From assembly GCA_018813445.1 (NCBI GenBank), contig JAHJBR010000178.1, positions 1 through 21,355 on the forward strand: a stretch of DNA of 21,355 bases, in the 5' to 3' direction. Origin of the DNA: Microcaldota archaeon (GTDB lineage Archaea > Micrarchaeota > Micrarchaeia > Anstonellales > Bilamarchaeaceae). This document shows, piece by piece, positions 14,357 to 21,355 of the stretch; positions within the stretch are counted from its first letter, which is position 1; every line of letters starts with the position of its first letter. Under the pieces are notes generated by a model that saw nothing but the letters and a program-made list of their open reading frames with translations, did no database searches and had not been told where the DNA came from. The position numbers were made by a program, and so were the translations under genes.

Positions 14357-14367
14357 TTTTAATTATT
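14357..14367. promoter_or_regulatory. Shared TATA-like box between divergent leaderless genes
   Basis: TTTTAATTATT is nearly symmetric (core TAATTA). It sits about 24 bases before the apgM ATG (14386, plus) and about 28 bases before the secreted-protein ATG (14334, minus) in a 51-base gap, and no second A+T-rich box is visible there. Confidence 0.55.
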
Positions 14368-14385
14368 ACATTTGTTTAGTAAAGC

Positions 14386-15600
14386 ATGCGAACTAAGGCA
14401 ATATTGCTTATAATGGATGGATTAGGGGATCTACCAAATGGAAAAAAGACTGCTTTACAAATGGCAAAAAAGCCGAATATAGACAGATTATCAGCAAAGG
14501 GAGGAATACAAGGCCTAATGAGCGTGATATCTTTAGGTGTGGCTCCTGGAAGCGATACTGCACAGCTTCAGCTTCTTGGTTATCCACCTAGGGAATACTA
14601 TTGTGGAAGAGGACCGCTCGAGGCTTTTGGCGCAGGAATGAATTTACAGGAAGGAGATATTGCATTTAGGGCTAATTTTGCAACAATGGAAAACAACAAG
14701 ATTACAGATAGAAGAGCAGGAAGGATAAACACTCAGGATGCAAAGATGCTTGAAAAGGAAGTGAGCATGCGCATAAATGATGTAGAAATCATTTTCAAAA
14801 GCACCACTGAGCATAGGGGGGCACTTATACTTAGGGGAAAGGGTTTGAGTCCTGATGTTTCTTCTATGGATACTCACCATTTAGGTAAAATTAATCCAGC
14901 TATGCCTTTAGATGGGAGTGTTGAGGCAAAAAAAACAGCTGAAATAATGAACCAGTTTACTGCGATTGTAAGTGAGAGGCTTGGGAAAAGCAAGATTAAT
15001 GATGAAAGAGCTGAAAAAGGATTAAAGGTTGCTAATACTATTCTTCTAAGAGGAGCTGGGATTTATAGAAGAGTCCCTAGTTTCGAGGAAAGGTTTGGGG
15101 TTGAAGGGGCTTGTGTAGCAGGAGGAGCTTTGTATAAAGGAATTGGAAGATATATTGGATTAGATGTACCACTTGTAAAAGGTGCAACAGGAACTAAGGA
15201 TACTGATTTGAAATCCAAAGGAATGGCTGCTGTGCATGAGCTTGAAAGGCATGATTTTGTATTCTTGCATGTGAAAGGAACTGATAATTTTTCGCATGAT
15301 GGGGATTTGAAGGGGAAAGCGGATTTCATAGGCAAGGTGGATAAGGAACTGATTCCTATTCTTGAAAAAAGCGGGGCAGTTCTAATTATAACTGGGGATC
15401 ATAGTACTTCGTGCGAAAGAAAAGAGCATACTGGCTATGAGGTTCCTATATTGGTTTATCATCCTGAAGCAAGGTGCGATGGGATAAAGAAGTTTGATGA
15501 GTTTAGCGCAATGAAAGGCGGGTTAGGGCACATAAACGGAATGAGTATAATGCCGTTTATTCTAAATTCTATTGGAAAAGGAAAAATTTACGGGAGTTAG
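14386..15600 (+). CDS. apgM: 2,3-bisphosphoglycerate-independent phosphoglycerate mutase, archaeal type
   Basis: ApgM interconverts 3- and 2-phosphoglycerate in glycolysis and gluconeogenesis; it belongs to the alkaline phosphatase superfamily and uses two divalent metals. Of 404 residues, MRTKAILLIMDGLGDLP opens with metal ligand Asp11; APGSDTAQLQLLGYPP carries the nucleophile Ser56; the family box YYCGRGPLEAFGAGM follows. The C-terminal metal half shows FLHVKGTDNFSHDGD (Asp and His ligands), ITGDHST and GGLGHINGMSIMP. The length is usual for the ApgM group. ATG 14386 is supported by the TATA box 24 bases upstream. No other glycolysis gene is adjacent. Confidence 0.95.
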   Translation: MRTKAILLIMDGLGDLPNGKKTALQMAKKPNIDRLSAKGGIQGLMSVISLGVAPGSDTAQLQLLGYPPREYYCGRGPLEAFGAGMNLQEGDIAFRANFATMENNKITDRRAGRINTQDAKMLEKEVSMRINDVEIIFKSTTEHRGALILRGKGLSPDVSSMDTHHLGKINPAMPLDGSVEAKKTAEIMNQFTAIVSERLGKSKINDERAEKGLKVANTILLRGAGIYRRVPSFEERFGVEGACVAGGALYKGIGRYIGLDVPLVKGATGTKDTDLKSKGMAAVHELERHDFVFLHVKGTDNFSHDGDLKGKADFIGKVDKELIPILEKSGAVLIITGDHSTSCERKEHTGYEVPILVYHPEARCDGIKKFDEFSAMKGGLGHINGMSIMPFILNSIGKGKIYGS

Positions 15601-15633
15601 GGTATAAGTTTAATTCTTCTATTTGTATTAGAG

Positions 15634-15648
15634 CAAATAGTGTATTTG
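15634..15648. repeat. Small perfect hairpin after apgM
   Basis: CAAATA (15634-15639) and TATTTG (15643-15648) pair perfectly around GTG, 34 bases after the apgM stop. The T-rich stretch before it (TTTAATTCTTCTATTTGTATT) could end the apgM transcript. Confidence 0.4.
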
Positions 15649-15653
15649 ACAAC

Positions 15654-15683
15654 AGTACGAAGTCGCTTTATGCGACAGGTACT
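15654..15683. repeat. Two-part hairpin between apgM and the pilin gene
   Basis: AGTAC (15654-15658) pairs with GTACT (15679-15683) and GTCGC (15662-15666) with GCGAC (15672-15676), around a TTTAT loop with an internal loop GAA/AG. Outside, CAA (15650-15652) and TTG (15685-15687) could extend the stem past one mismatch. The GC-rich core stands out in an A+T-rich gap. Confidence 0.5.
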
Positions 15684-15713
15684 ATTGGTTTCGGAAAATA
15701 AAAAGAAAAGAGG

Positions 15714-15752
15714 TTAAAAGGGGAAGCTTATCCTAGCTTCTATCCCTTTTAA
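15714..15752 (-). terminator. Stem-loop and T-run terminating the pilus operon
   Basis: TTAAAAGGG (15714-15722) pairs with CCCTTTTAA (15744-15752), and GAAGCT (15723-15728) with AGCTTC (15735-15740), with a 3-base bulge and a 6-base loop. On the minus strand it starts 2 bases after the pilin stop and is followed by a T-rich run (TCTTTTCTTTTTATTTT, about 15697-15713). That makes it a hairpin-plus-T terminator or 3' stability stem. Confidence 0.6.
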
Positions 15753-15754
15753 AA

Positions 15755-16270
15755 TCAGTTTACTTTAGCAACAACTGAAGCGCTCAATGTTCGCAAGTCG
15801 TTAGGGTCAATTGCATTCTCTTCAGTGTACCAGAAGACAACTGTGCCTTTGAATTGGTCTCCTTGGGTAAGTTTGAGTGCGTCTGCGCCCTGTTTACATG
15901 CAATGTCAGTGAAGTCCGCAAATCCGCTTCCAGAACTAATGCGTATTGTTGGGTTGACATCTGCGGCATTGGTAACATCTATACTAGAATCCACAGTACA
16001 AAGCACTTTCTTTATGTCTATTGCTTGTACTTGTCTGTTGTAAAGTCTTACATCTATTTCAGTATCTCCAGCTCCATCATTGGATACATATGGAAGCGGG
16101 TCGTTGCAACTGAATCTTACATCAGTTGTACATTGTTCAGCACCACCCAAAAGCGGCCCTACTACGAAGAACAATGCTACGAACACCACTACAAGGATTA
16201 GGATTGCCCAACCGTAGTTCATTAAGTATTCGATGGCTGCCTGACCTTTCATTTTTCCAAACTCATTCAT
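15755..16270 (-). CDS. Class III signal-peptide pilin
   Basis: This is a 171-residue type IV-pilin-like subunit. The N-terminus MNEFGKMKGQAAIEYLMNYGWAILI is a class III signal: basic residues, Gly9-Gln10 cleavage point, Glu14 at +5 of the mature protein, then a hydrophobic helix (about 18-40) that also forms the pilus core. The C-terminal domain is beta-rich and outside, with four Cys (about positions 47, 55, 91 and 125) able to form two disulfides. An archaeal prepilin peptidase (EppA/PibD type), not in this window, would process it. The ATG shares one base with the upstream gene's stop (TAATG). It is the last gene of the operon and is followed by a strong hairpin, as suits a highly produced subunit. 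Met7 is an alternative start. Confidence 0.9.
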   Translation of the reverse strand: MNEFGKMKGQAAIEYLMNYGWAILILVVVFVALFFVVGPLLGGAEQCTTDVRFSCNDPLPYVSNDGAGDTEIDVRLYNRQVQAIDIKKVLCTVDSSIDVTNAADVNPTIRISSGSGFADFTDIACKQGADALKLTQGDQFKGTVVFWYTEENAIDPNDLRTLSASVVAKVN

Positions 16271-17358
16271 TAAACCACCACTCTTCTCATTATTATTCCT
16301 GCAAGGAAAGCATCGAGCAATACTGAAATCAACCAGTATATTACGTATGCCGAGATAAGCATAACTGGGAAGTATTTTAAACCTTCCTTCCTTGTTCCTT
16401 TGCGAATTATCCCGATCATGAATGCTGAAATTAATGCATTAAGAAATAGCACTGCTACTGAAAACAAAGCAAAATCATTGGGGCCAATTAAAGGAGTGGA
16501 TATTGAGAGTGCAACTCCACCTAGGCTCTGTACAAATGTGGATGGAGCGAATTGAAATGAGTTATGCACTTCTGAAATTAAGCGGCCCATTACTGCGAAA
16601 AGGAATGGTGCTCCTACGCATGCAGCGAAAACAACAAATATTTCATACATTAGAAGAGTGGCTGCTATGTCTTTTCTAAGCATTGCTGTTTCTTTTGCGT
16701 CTGCTGCGGTTATCTCGAATATTTTTGCAACTTCTCCTCCTGTTGCAGCGGCCTGCTTTATCAGGTTTATTGTGCGCTGAAGAATTTTGGAATCAAAACG
16801 CTCTGCAAGACGATCAAGAGCAGAGTTGAAAGGTGCTCCTCCAAAAACATCCTTGATTACGTTTCTTACCTCAATGCTGAGTACTCCGAATTCTGGGCGT
16901 GCAGCATACCACATTGCTTGGTCTAGTGTCATGCCTGCACGAACATTTGCGCCAACTAGAGTAAGGAAATCTGGAAGCACGGATTCAACAGCGTTTTTTC
17001 TAGCTTCGCTGCGCACAACCATTACTGAACCCACTATGAAGTACATGCAGAAAAGGATTGCAAGTATTGAGAATAGGAAAATTGAGATTAGTGTAAGCAC
17101 AGATGTTGTTTCTGCGGAAAGTTCAAATCCTTTAATCATATCTGCAAGCAATGCCGTGAAGATTGCGTTTGTGTCTGCAAAAAGGAAAAGCACAGAAGTG
17201 AGAAACAGAATGGAGGTTATCCCGGTTATTATTAAATAGCCTGCAAATGCTTCTGGAGCAACGAATATTCCAGCTGCATAAAGCTGTTTTCCAAATCCCT
17301 TTACCTGTTCCCTGGAGAATATCCTTCCAAGAGTTTCTAGAAATGCTTCGAACATCAT
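16270..17358 (-). CDS. Pilus platform protein, TadC/FlaJ-like (T2SSF), second copy
   Basis: This is a 362-residue polytopic membrane protein of the type II secretion F / TadC family, the platform on which the ATPase works. Hydrophobic segments are at about 36-62 and 88-112, then a cytoplasmic domain (about 113-235) with the F-domain stretches ESVLPDFLTLVGANVRAGMT, GGAPFNSALDRLAERFDS and LIKQAAATGGEVAKIFEITA, then about three more segments to the end (236-265, 298-320, 332-352). It differs from its upstream neighbour enough to act as its partner, as TadB and TadC do. Overlap with the neighbour is one base (TAATG) on both sides, so the block is translationally coupled. ATG 17358 is followed by a second Met. 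Confidence 0.88.
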   Translation of the reverse strand: MMFEAFLETLGRIFSREQVKGFGKQLYAAGIFVAPEAFAGYLIITGITSILFLTSVLFLFADTNAIFTALLADMIKGFELSAETTSVLTLISIFLFSILAILFCMYFIVGSVMVVRSEARKNAVESVLPDFLTLVGANVRAGMTLDQAMWYAARPEFGVLSIEVRNVIKDVFGGAPFNSALDRLAERFDSKILQRTINLIKQAAATGGEVAKIFEITAADAKETAMLRKDIAATLLMYEIFVVFAACVGAPFLFAVMGRLISEVHNSFQFAPSTFVQSLGGVALSISTPLIGPNDFALFSVAVLFLNALISAFMIGIIRKGTRKEGLKYFPVMLISAYVIYWLISVLLDAFLAGIIMRRVVV

Positions 17359-18266
17359 TACACCATGAAACGTGGCCTTGAGTTTTCAACCAACGTAAGG
17401 AAGAAGAACTGCACAAGGGCTATGAAGAAAAATACGTAAAGCAGAACGATAGGGCCCATCCCTATCATCCCTCCGCTTACGAAGGAGAAAAGGATTACTG
17501 CGAATGCAACACCTAAAGATGGAAAAATGATTCCAAAAATCATAAAGAACATTACGAGTGGATTGAGTTTTTGGCCATAGGCTTTTAGGGCAATTACTTG
17601 TCCACGGGAAATTTGAGAAAGCGCTGATTCAAGCGAATCAGCAATGTCTGCACCTGATGAAACTGCATTGGAAAGCTGAAGGAGCATAGATGAAAACGGA
17701 CTTTTAGGGTAATCAGAGGAGACTTCACGAAGTGCTTGTCCCATTGGGATTCCTCCCCCAAGTTTATCCACTACTTTTCTGAATTCTTCGCTCACGACCC
17801 CATATCCAGATGAGACGCTTACAAGTGCATCGAAAAATGGAAGGCCTGCACGAAGGGCGATTAAAAGATGGCGGCCAGCAAAGACCAATTCAACTTCAAG
17901 ATCTTTTTGCCTTTGATTTATCCTGAAAACAGGATAATACATCATCATTAGGAAGAATCCAATAAAGTAAACTATAGATAAGAGTATTGAGAAAACCACG
18001 AGTAAAATCAAATCAAGGGAAAGTGCATTGAATACTATTACGGTTACAATGAGAAGAGCTAGGGACATGTAAATTGCTGAGAATACTGCCTTTTCAATGA
18101 ACTCTCGGGAAGTTTGTTTTAGGTTTGCTAATGCAAGTTTGCTCTTGAGATCTGGGAAATATTTTAGAAGCGGTTCTGAAAGGAAAGCAAGAGGCCTGGG
18201 TTTTGTAGGTTGAGTAGCAACCTGTCCAAAAAATGGAATTTTCTTTTTTGAGCCGCCTTTTTGCAT
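17358..18266 (-). CDS. Pilus platform protein, TadB/FlaJ-like (T2SSF), first copy
   Basis: This 302-residue T2SSF-type membrane protein has a cytoplasmic N-terminus with SEPLLKYFPDLKSKLALANL, paired TM helices (about 62-84 and 86-113), then the F domain with DLEVELVFAGRHLLIALRAG, GGGIPMGQALREVSSDYPKS, LQLSNAVSSGADIADSLESAL and QKLNPLVMFFMIFG, and three C-terminal TM segments ending ENSRPRFMV. AGGGGAT lies about 6 bases before ATG 18266, a good ribosome site. It comes 20 bases after the Pro/Glu-rich protein and overlaps the next platform gene by one base. Two separate single-domain F proteins resemble Tad systems rather than the one-piece archaellum FlaJ. Confidence 0.88.
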   Translation of the reverse strand: MQKGGSKKKIPFFGQVATQPTKPRPLAFLSEPLLKYFPDLKSKLALANLKQTSREFIEKAVFSAIYMSLALLIVTVIVFNALSLDLILLVVFSILLSIVYFIGFFLMMMYYPVFRINQRQKDLEVELVFAGRHLLIALRAGLPFFDALVSVSSGYGVVSEEFRKVVDKLGGGIPMGQALREVSSDYPKSPFSSMLLQLSNAVSSGADIADSLESALSQISRGQVIALKAYGQKLNPLVMFFMIFGIIFPSLGVAFAVILFSFVSGGMIGMGPIVLLYVFFFIALVQFFFLTLVENSRPRFMV

Positions 18267-18286
18267 TTCATATCCCCTATTCTTGT

Positions 18287-19909
18287 TTATATCTTACCGA
18301 AATATTTATTTATGGTTTCCTTTTTAAGTCCAGCGTCTTTTGCCATTAGTGTTCTTCCAAGCACAACAAGCTCTATCTTGGTCATTAATCCTCTTTCAAA
18401 TTCATAGTATTTTTCACGATAGTGTGAATGAACATATTTAAGAACATCGTCATCGCTGGTATTGGTTATTGAAAGCACTTTCTCCATTTCATCTGTTCGT
18501 GATCCTTCAGCTATCTCGTGCTTTCTGGAATTGAGCACATTGGATATTTCTTTTTCAATCGCCTCGCCCAATGCAGAAAATTCAGAGCTGTAAGTGAATT
18601 TTATTTCCTCGAGTCTTTCCTTAATTTTCTCAGTTACATATGTATCTTTTTTCTCAGTTGCTGTGCTTAGGAGTTTTTGAAGTTCTGCTGTATGCTCTTT
18701 AATGAAGAATGATTGATAGCGCTCTATTGCTGATTTAGCATTCTCCCTAATTGATTGAAGGGATGATTGAAGGGATTCGTAGGCTAGCTGCTTCTCATTT
18801 TCATCTTTTGCAGAAGCAACTGTAGATGAAAAAGATGAGAGTGCTGGAGTAAACTGTTCTTTGTACTGTTTGGTTATGTTTTCTTTGGCTGCTGCTAGCT
18901 CAGTGCGCTGGTTCCCTTCCATTGCATTGAAAAAGCTGGTTGCGTATGAAACTGCTTTTCTTTTTGGGAGTTCTGATTTTTTTCCAAGCATGTTTCGTAT
19001 GTTGGTTATTTCTTCCTTGAGCTTTTGTTTTTTGGAAGTTGCCTTTTCACGGAAAAGTTCTCTAGTAAGGGTAACCATGCGTTTCTTTAATTCATTTTCA
19101 TTCATCTTTACTGGTTGTGCAGGTATTTGAGATTCGATTTCAGCATATTTCTTTTCTGCTGCTTTTTCAGGTTCCATTGAAAGAAGAGGGGGCACTGCAA
19201 ATGGTTTTGGTTGTTCAGATTCAAGAGGGGTTGAAGGAAGCGGTTCTTGTGCTGGGAATTCCTGCTTCTTTTCCATTTCTTTTTCTATTTCTAGCTTTTC
19301 CATCGGTGGAAGCTCAGGAAGCTCAGGAATTGGTGCTTTTTCAGGAGGAATGAATTTGGGTGGTGTTTGGGGTGGTTCTGGCTGTGCTTTTTCAAAATCC
19401 AATTCAAATTCAGGTTTTTCTTCTATCTCGATTTTTGCTTCTGGTTCCTCTTTTGCTTCTGGTTCTGGCTCAAAATCAAAATCAAATTCTTGCTTTTCCA
19501 CAACCGGTTCTTCTGCAGGTTTTATTTCTGGAACTTCTTCTTTTGGTTTTTCAGCTTTTGGAACAGGTTCGGGTTTTTTAGCTTTTACTGGTTCGGGTTT
19601 TTCAACTGTTTTTTTCTCTGCGGGTTTTATTATTTTTGGAAGCAAACCTGGTTTAGGAGAAGGTTTAGTTGGTGCTGGTGCACCTATAATCGGCAATGTG
19701 ATTGTGCTTCTTCCAACATTGCTTAGAATGGATTGGATTTTTACAAGCCGTTCGTATTCGTTGAGAATATCCCCATATTCTTTTTCAGCATAGTCATCTG
19801 GAGAATATTCTATAGTTCGGGTTATGGATACTTTGTATGGACTGGCTTTTTTTTCACCTGCTGAATCTTCGATATCCCGGGCCTGTTTGAGAAGCTCATC
19901 AAAATCCAT
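18287..19909 (-). CDS. Pro/Glu-rich coiled-coil protein in the pilus operon, unknown function
   Basis: From ATG 19909 the protein has 540 residues (547 from ATG 19930). An acidic N-terminal part (1-80, MDFDELLKQARDIE) leads to a long disordered Pro/Glu/Lys region (about 80-270, with repeated KPEPV, EFDFDF and EFELDF). A helical, charged C-terminal half (about 270-540) follows, with coiled-coil-like stretches (ELKKRMVTLTRELFREKATS, AELQKLLSTATEKKDTYVTE) and a conserved-looking end KYVHSHYREKYYEFERGL. There is no signal or TM segment, so it is cytoplasmic. Lying between the ATPase and platform genes, it probably links to or regulates the pilus motor; that is inference from position. The 19909 start leaves an 8-base gap to the ATPase stop; 19930 would overlap it by 13 bases. 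Confidence 0.8.
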   Translation of the reverse strand: MDFDELLKQARDIEDSAGEKKASPYKVSITRTIEYSPDDYAEKEYGDILNEYERLVKIQSILSNVGRSTITLPIIGAPAPTKPSPKPGLLPKIIKPAEKKTVEKPEPVKAKKPEPVPKAEKPKEEVPEIKPAEEPVVEKQEFDFDFEPEPEAKEEPEAKIEIEEKPEFELDFEKAQPEPPQTPPKFIPPEKAPIPELPELPPMEKLEIEKEMEKKQEFPAQEPLPSTPLESEQPKPFAVPPLLSMEPEKAAEKKYAEIESQIPAQPVKMNENELKKRMVTLTRELFREKATSKKQKLKEEITNIRNMLGKKSELPKRKAVSYATSFFNAMEGNQRTELAAAKENITKQYKEQFTPALSSFSSTVASAKDENEKQLAYESLQSSLQSIRENAKSAIERYQSFFIKEHTAELQKLLSTATEKKDTYVTEKIKERLEEIKFTYSSEFSALGEAIEKEISNVLNSRKHEIAEGSRTDEMEKVLSITNTSDDDVLKYVHSHYREKYYEFERGLMTKIELVVLGRTLMAKDAGLKKETINKYFGKI

Positions 19910-19917
19910 CCAACCGC

Positions 19918-21355
19918 CTAGAACTTCCATTTTTTATTTGACGAAGCAGCCTCGTAGACTTGATCCTCGTTCATATAATAATTGGAAACTATTTTTCCTA
20001 CTTGATCCACATTTAGGTAGTCGTTGGTAACCATCCAATTAAGGATTTCGGATTTCTTATCTAAATCAGCTTCTATTTCCTTTTCGCTCATCCCTGCGTA
20101 AAGGCCGATTAGATCCACAAGCCTAGAAAGTCCTGCAACCTGTTTTATCTCATCGTTCTTGACATCCCACCTATATACAACATTGTATTGGCCGTTCTTA
20201 AGCACTTCGCCGAATTCCAAAACTCGCCTTATGTTAAATCGCCTGTGCCTGAATGTAACTACTATTCCTGCGAGCGCGTCAAGCATTTCCCTAGGTATGT
20301 TTATTGGTGGGTTGGTTATTCTGCTAATTGCCTGCTCCACATTATCTGCGTGGAGTGTTGAGTAAACAGAGTGTCCAGTGTGCATTGCTTCAAAAAGTAT
20401 TTCTGCTTCTCTTTGTCTTCTTATTTCTCCTACGATTATTCTGTCCGGTCTCATACGTAATGAGTTCACCATCAAATCAAGCATGGATACGGCGCCTTTT
20501 CCTTCTGGGTTCGGTTCCCTTGTAACCAATGGTACCCATTGAAGGAAAGAAGGTAATGTGAGTTCCCTTGTATCTTCTATAGAGATTATTCTTTGGTTTG
20601 CAGGTATAAGTCCTGCGAGCGCGTTAAGGAAAGATGTTTTTCCGCTTCCTGTACCTCCTGCAACTACCAATGAGAGTTCATTCTGTACTGCAAGCCATAT
20701 GAGCGCGCCAACATCTGGAGAAAGCGTCTGGTTCTTTATTAGTGTGGTTATGCTCCAGGGATTTCTTGAAAACTTTCTTATTGTTAGTGTGTTTCCGAAA
20801 TTAGATATTGGGAACAGTGTGGAGTTCACACGGTCTCCGTTTGGAAGGTGTGCGTCTAAAAGAGGATTTAGAGTATTGATTTGTCTGCCTACTTTTCTTG
20901 CAATTAAGGAGGAGTAATCGAACGTGGTTTCTTCATCCTTTAGTGTAAGGTTGGTTTTGCACCATCCATATTTCTTATGGTAAACCCAGATTGGTTCACG
21001 GGCGTTATTTATTACTATTTCTTCCAGCCTTTCATCTGAAACTAAAGACTCAATTTCTCCTAAGCCTAGTGTATTTTGAAGCAAATATGAGGCAAGAACT
21101 TTTTGTTTTTCTTCAGTAAGGGAGGGGAAATTCCTTTGTAAAACTACTAACGCTCCTTGGAAGAACTTCTTTTTCACATCGTCTGCTTTTTTAGGGTCAA
21201 GGATTTCTGTTATATCGATGTTGACTTCTGAGATGAGTTCTGCACGAAGTGATGTTTCAAGAATTATTCTTGTGTATTCTGCAATGCCTGGAATTATTAC
21301 TTCGTAGAATGGATTGAAATCATCCCTCTTTATTATTTTTACCTCAATCGGTATG
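19918..21355 (-). CDS. GspE/TadA-type secretion and pilus ATPase (runs off window)
   Basis: This hexameric motor ATPase of the VirB11/TadA/GspE superfamily powers pilin assembly. The frame stays open through the window edge, so the real start lies beyond 21355; at least 479 residues are seen. GTG at 21177 is not the start, because family-like residues YEVIIPGIAEYTRIILETSL continue upstream. An N-terminal domain is followed by GDRVNSTLFP, Walker A GGTGSGKTSFLNAL, the Asp box SIEDTRELTLP, Walker B LRMRPDRIIVGEIR and the His box AMHTGHSVYSTLHADN, all intact. A C-terminal region includes RRVLEFGEV and ends EAASSNKKWKF. It is first in the visible operon, ahead of the Pro/Glu-rich protein and two platform proteins. 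Confidence 0.94.
   Translation of the reverse strand, partial: IPIEVKIIKRDDFNPFYEVIIPGIAEYTRIILETSLRAELISEVNIDITEILDPKKADDVKKKFFQGALVVLQRNFPSLTEEKQKVLASYLLQNTLGLGEIESLVSDERLEEIVINNAREPIWVYHKKYGWCKTNLTLKDEETTFDYSSLIARKVGRQINTLNPLLDAHLPNGDRVNSTLFPISNFGNTLTIRKFSRNPWSITTLIKNQTLSPDVGALIWLAVQNELSLVVAGGTGSGKTSFLNALAGLIPANQRIISIEDTRELTLPSFLQWVPLVTREPNPEGKGAVSMLDLMVNSLRMRPDRIIVGEIRRQREAEILFEAMHTGHSVYSTLHADNVEQAISRITNPPINIPREMLDALAGIVVTFRHRRFNIRRVLEFGEVLKNGQYNVVYRWDVKNDEIKQVAGLSRLVDLIGLYAGMSEKEIEADLDKKSEILNWMVTNDYLNVDQVGKIVSNYYMNEDQVYEAASSNKKWKF

Noticed and set aside
16787..17239. 150-codon plus-strand frame opposite the second platform gene
   Set aside because: Antisense to a clear T2SSF gene; no independent support.
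19350..19793. Long plus-strand frame rich in Ser, Gly and Phe opposite the Pro/Glu-rich gene
   Set aside because: It is the antisense shadow of the low-complexity Pro/Glu/Lys codons; no start signal, no family match, and the minus frame is longer and lies in the operon.
19918..21177. GTG at 21177 as the ATPase start
   Set aside because: The frame continues open to the window edge with residues typical of the family's N-terminal domain, so the gene is cut by the window.
1..21355. CRISPR array or insertion sequence
   Set aside because: No regularly spaced direct repeats, Cas genes, transposase frames or terminal inverted repeats are visible.

Overview
This is an archaeal chromosome segment: aIF2-gamma, S6e, RFC large subunit, an XPD-type helicase, Elp3, archaeal-type phosphoglycerate mutase, a tRNA with a non-canonical intron position, class III signal-peptide pilin machinery, and TATA boxes about 25 bases upstream of start codons (leaderless transcripts). 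Coding density is very high, gaps are mostly under 130 bases, and the DNA is A+T-rich. The gene mix (two-repeat small protein, COG1750-like exported Lon protease, Tad-like pilus operon, many short hypothetical membrane proteins) suggests a DPANN-type lineage such as Diapherotrites or Micrarchaeota. That placement is inference; no rRNA is present.

Layout. 1-3600 (minus): the start of a GT39-type membrane glycosyltransferase, aIF2-gamma, S6e, a small duplicated protein, and RFC-L. 3627-5468 (minus): iron-sulfur XPD helicase. 5553-6944 (plus): a protein of six ~70-residue helical repeats whose stop codon directly abuts tRNA-Gly(CCC), which has a T-loop intron. 7075-7833 (minus): MscS channel. 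7957-12020 (plus): an EF1A/SelB-like protein with an eroded GTPase domain, overlapped by an exported Lon-like protease, then a membrane-tethered winged-helix regulator and a coiled-coil protein. 12010-14334 (minus): Elp3 behind a secreted beta-sandwich protein. 14386-15600 (plus): ApgM phosphoglycerate mutase, divergent from the previous pair across one shared TATA-like box. 15601-15754: an intergenic stretch with three hairpins. 15755-21355 (minus): a type IV pilus/Tad-like operon read as ATPase (runs off the window), Pro/Glu-rich coiled-coil protein, two TadC/FlaJ-like membrane proteins, and a class III pilin.

How they work together. The left part is information processing. The right end builds a surface pilus: the ATPase powers two polytopic platform proteins that assemble the pilin, and the Pro/Glu-rich protein is an unassigned operon member. 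The middle holds the less familiar biology: the repeat protein beside an intron-bearing tRNA, and the protease next to a two-TM regulator whose outside loop could be a protease substrate.
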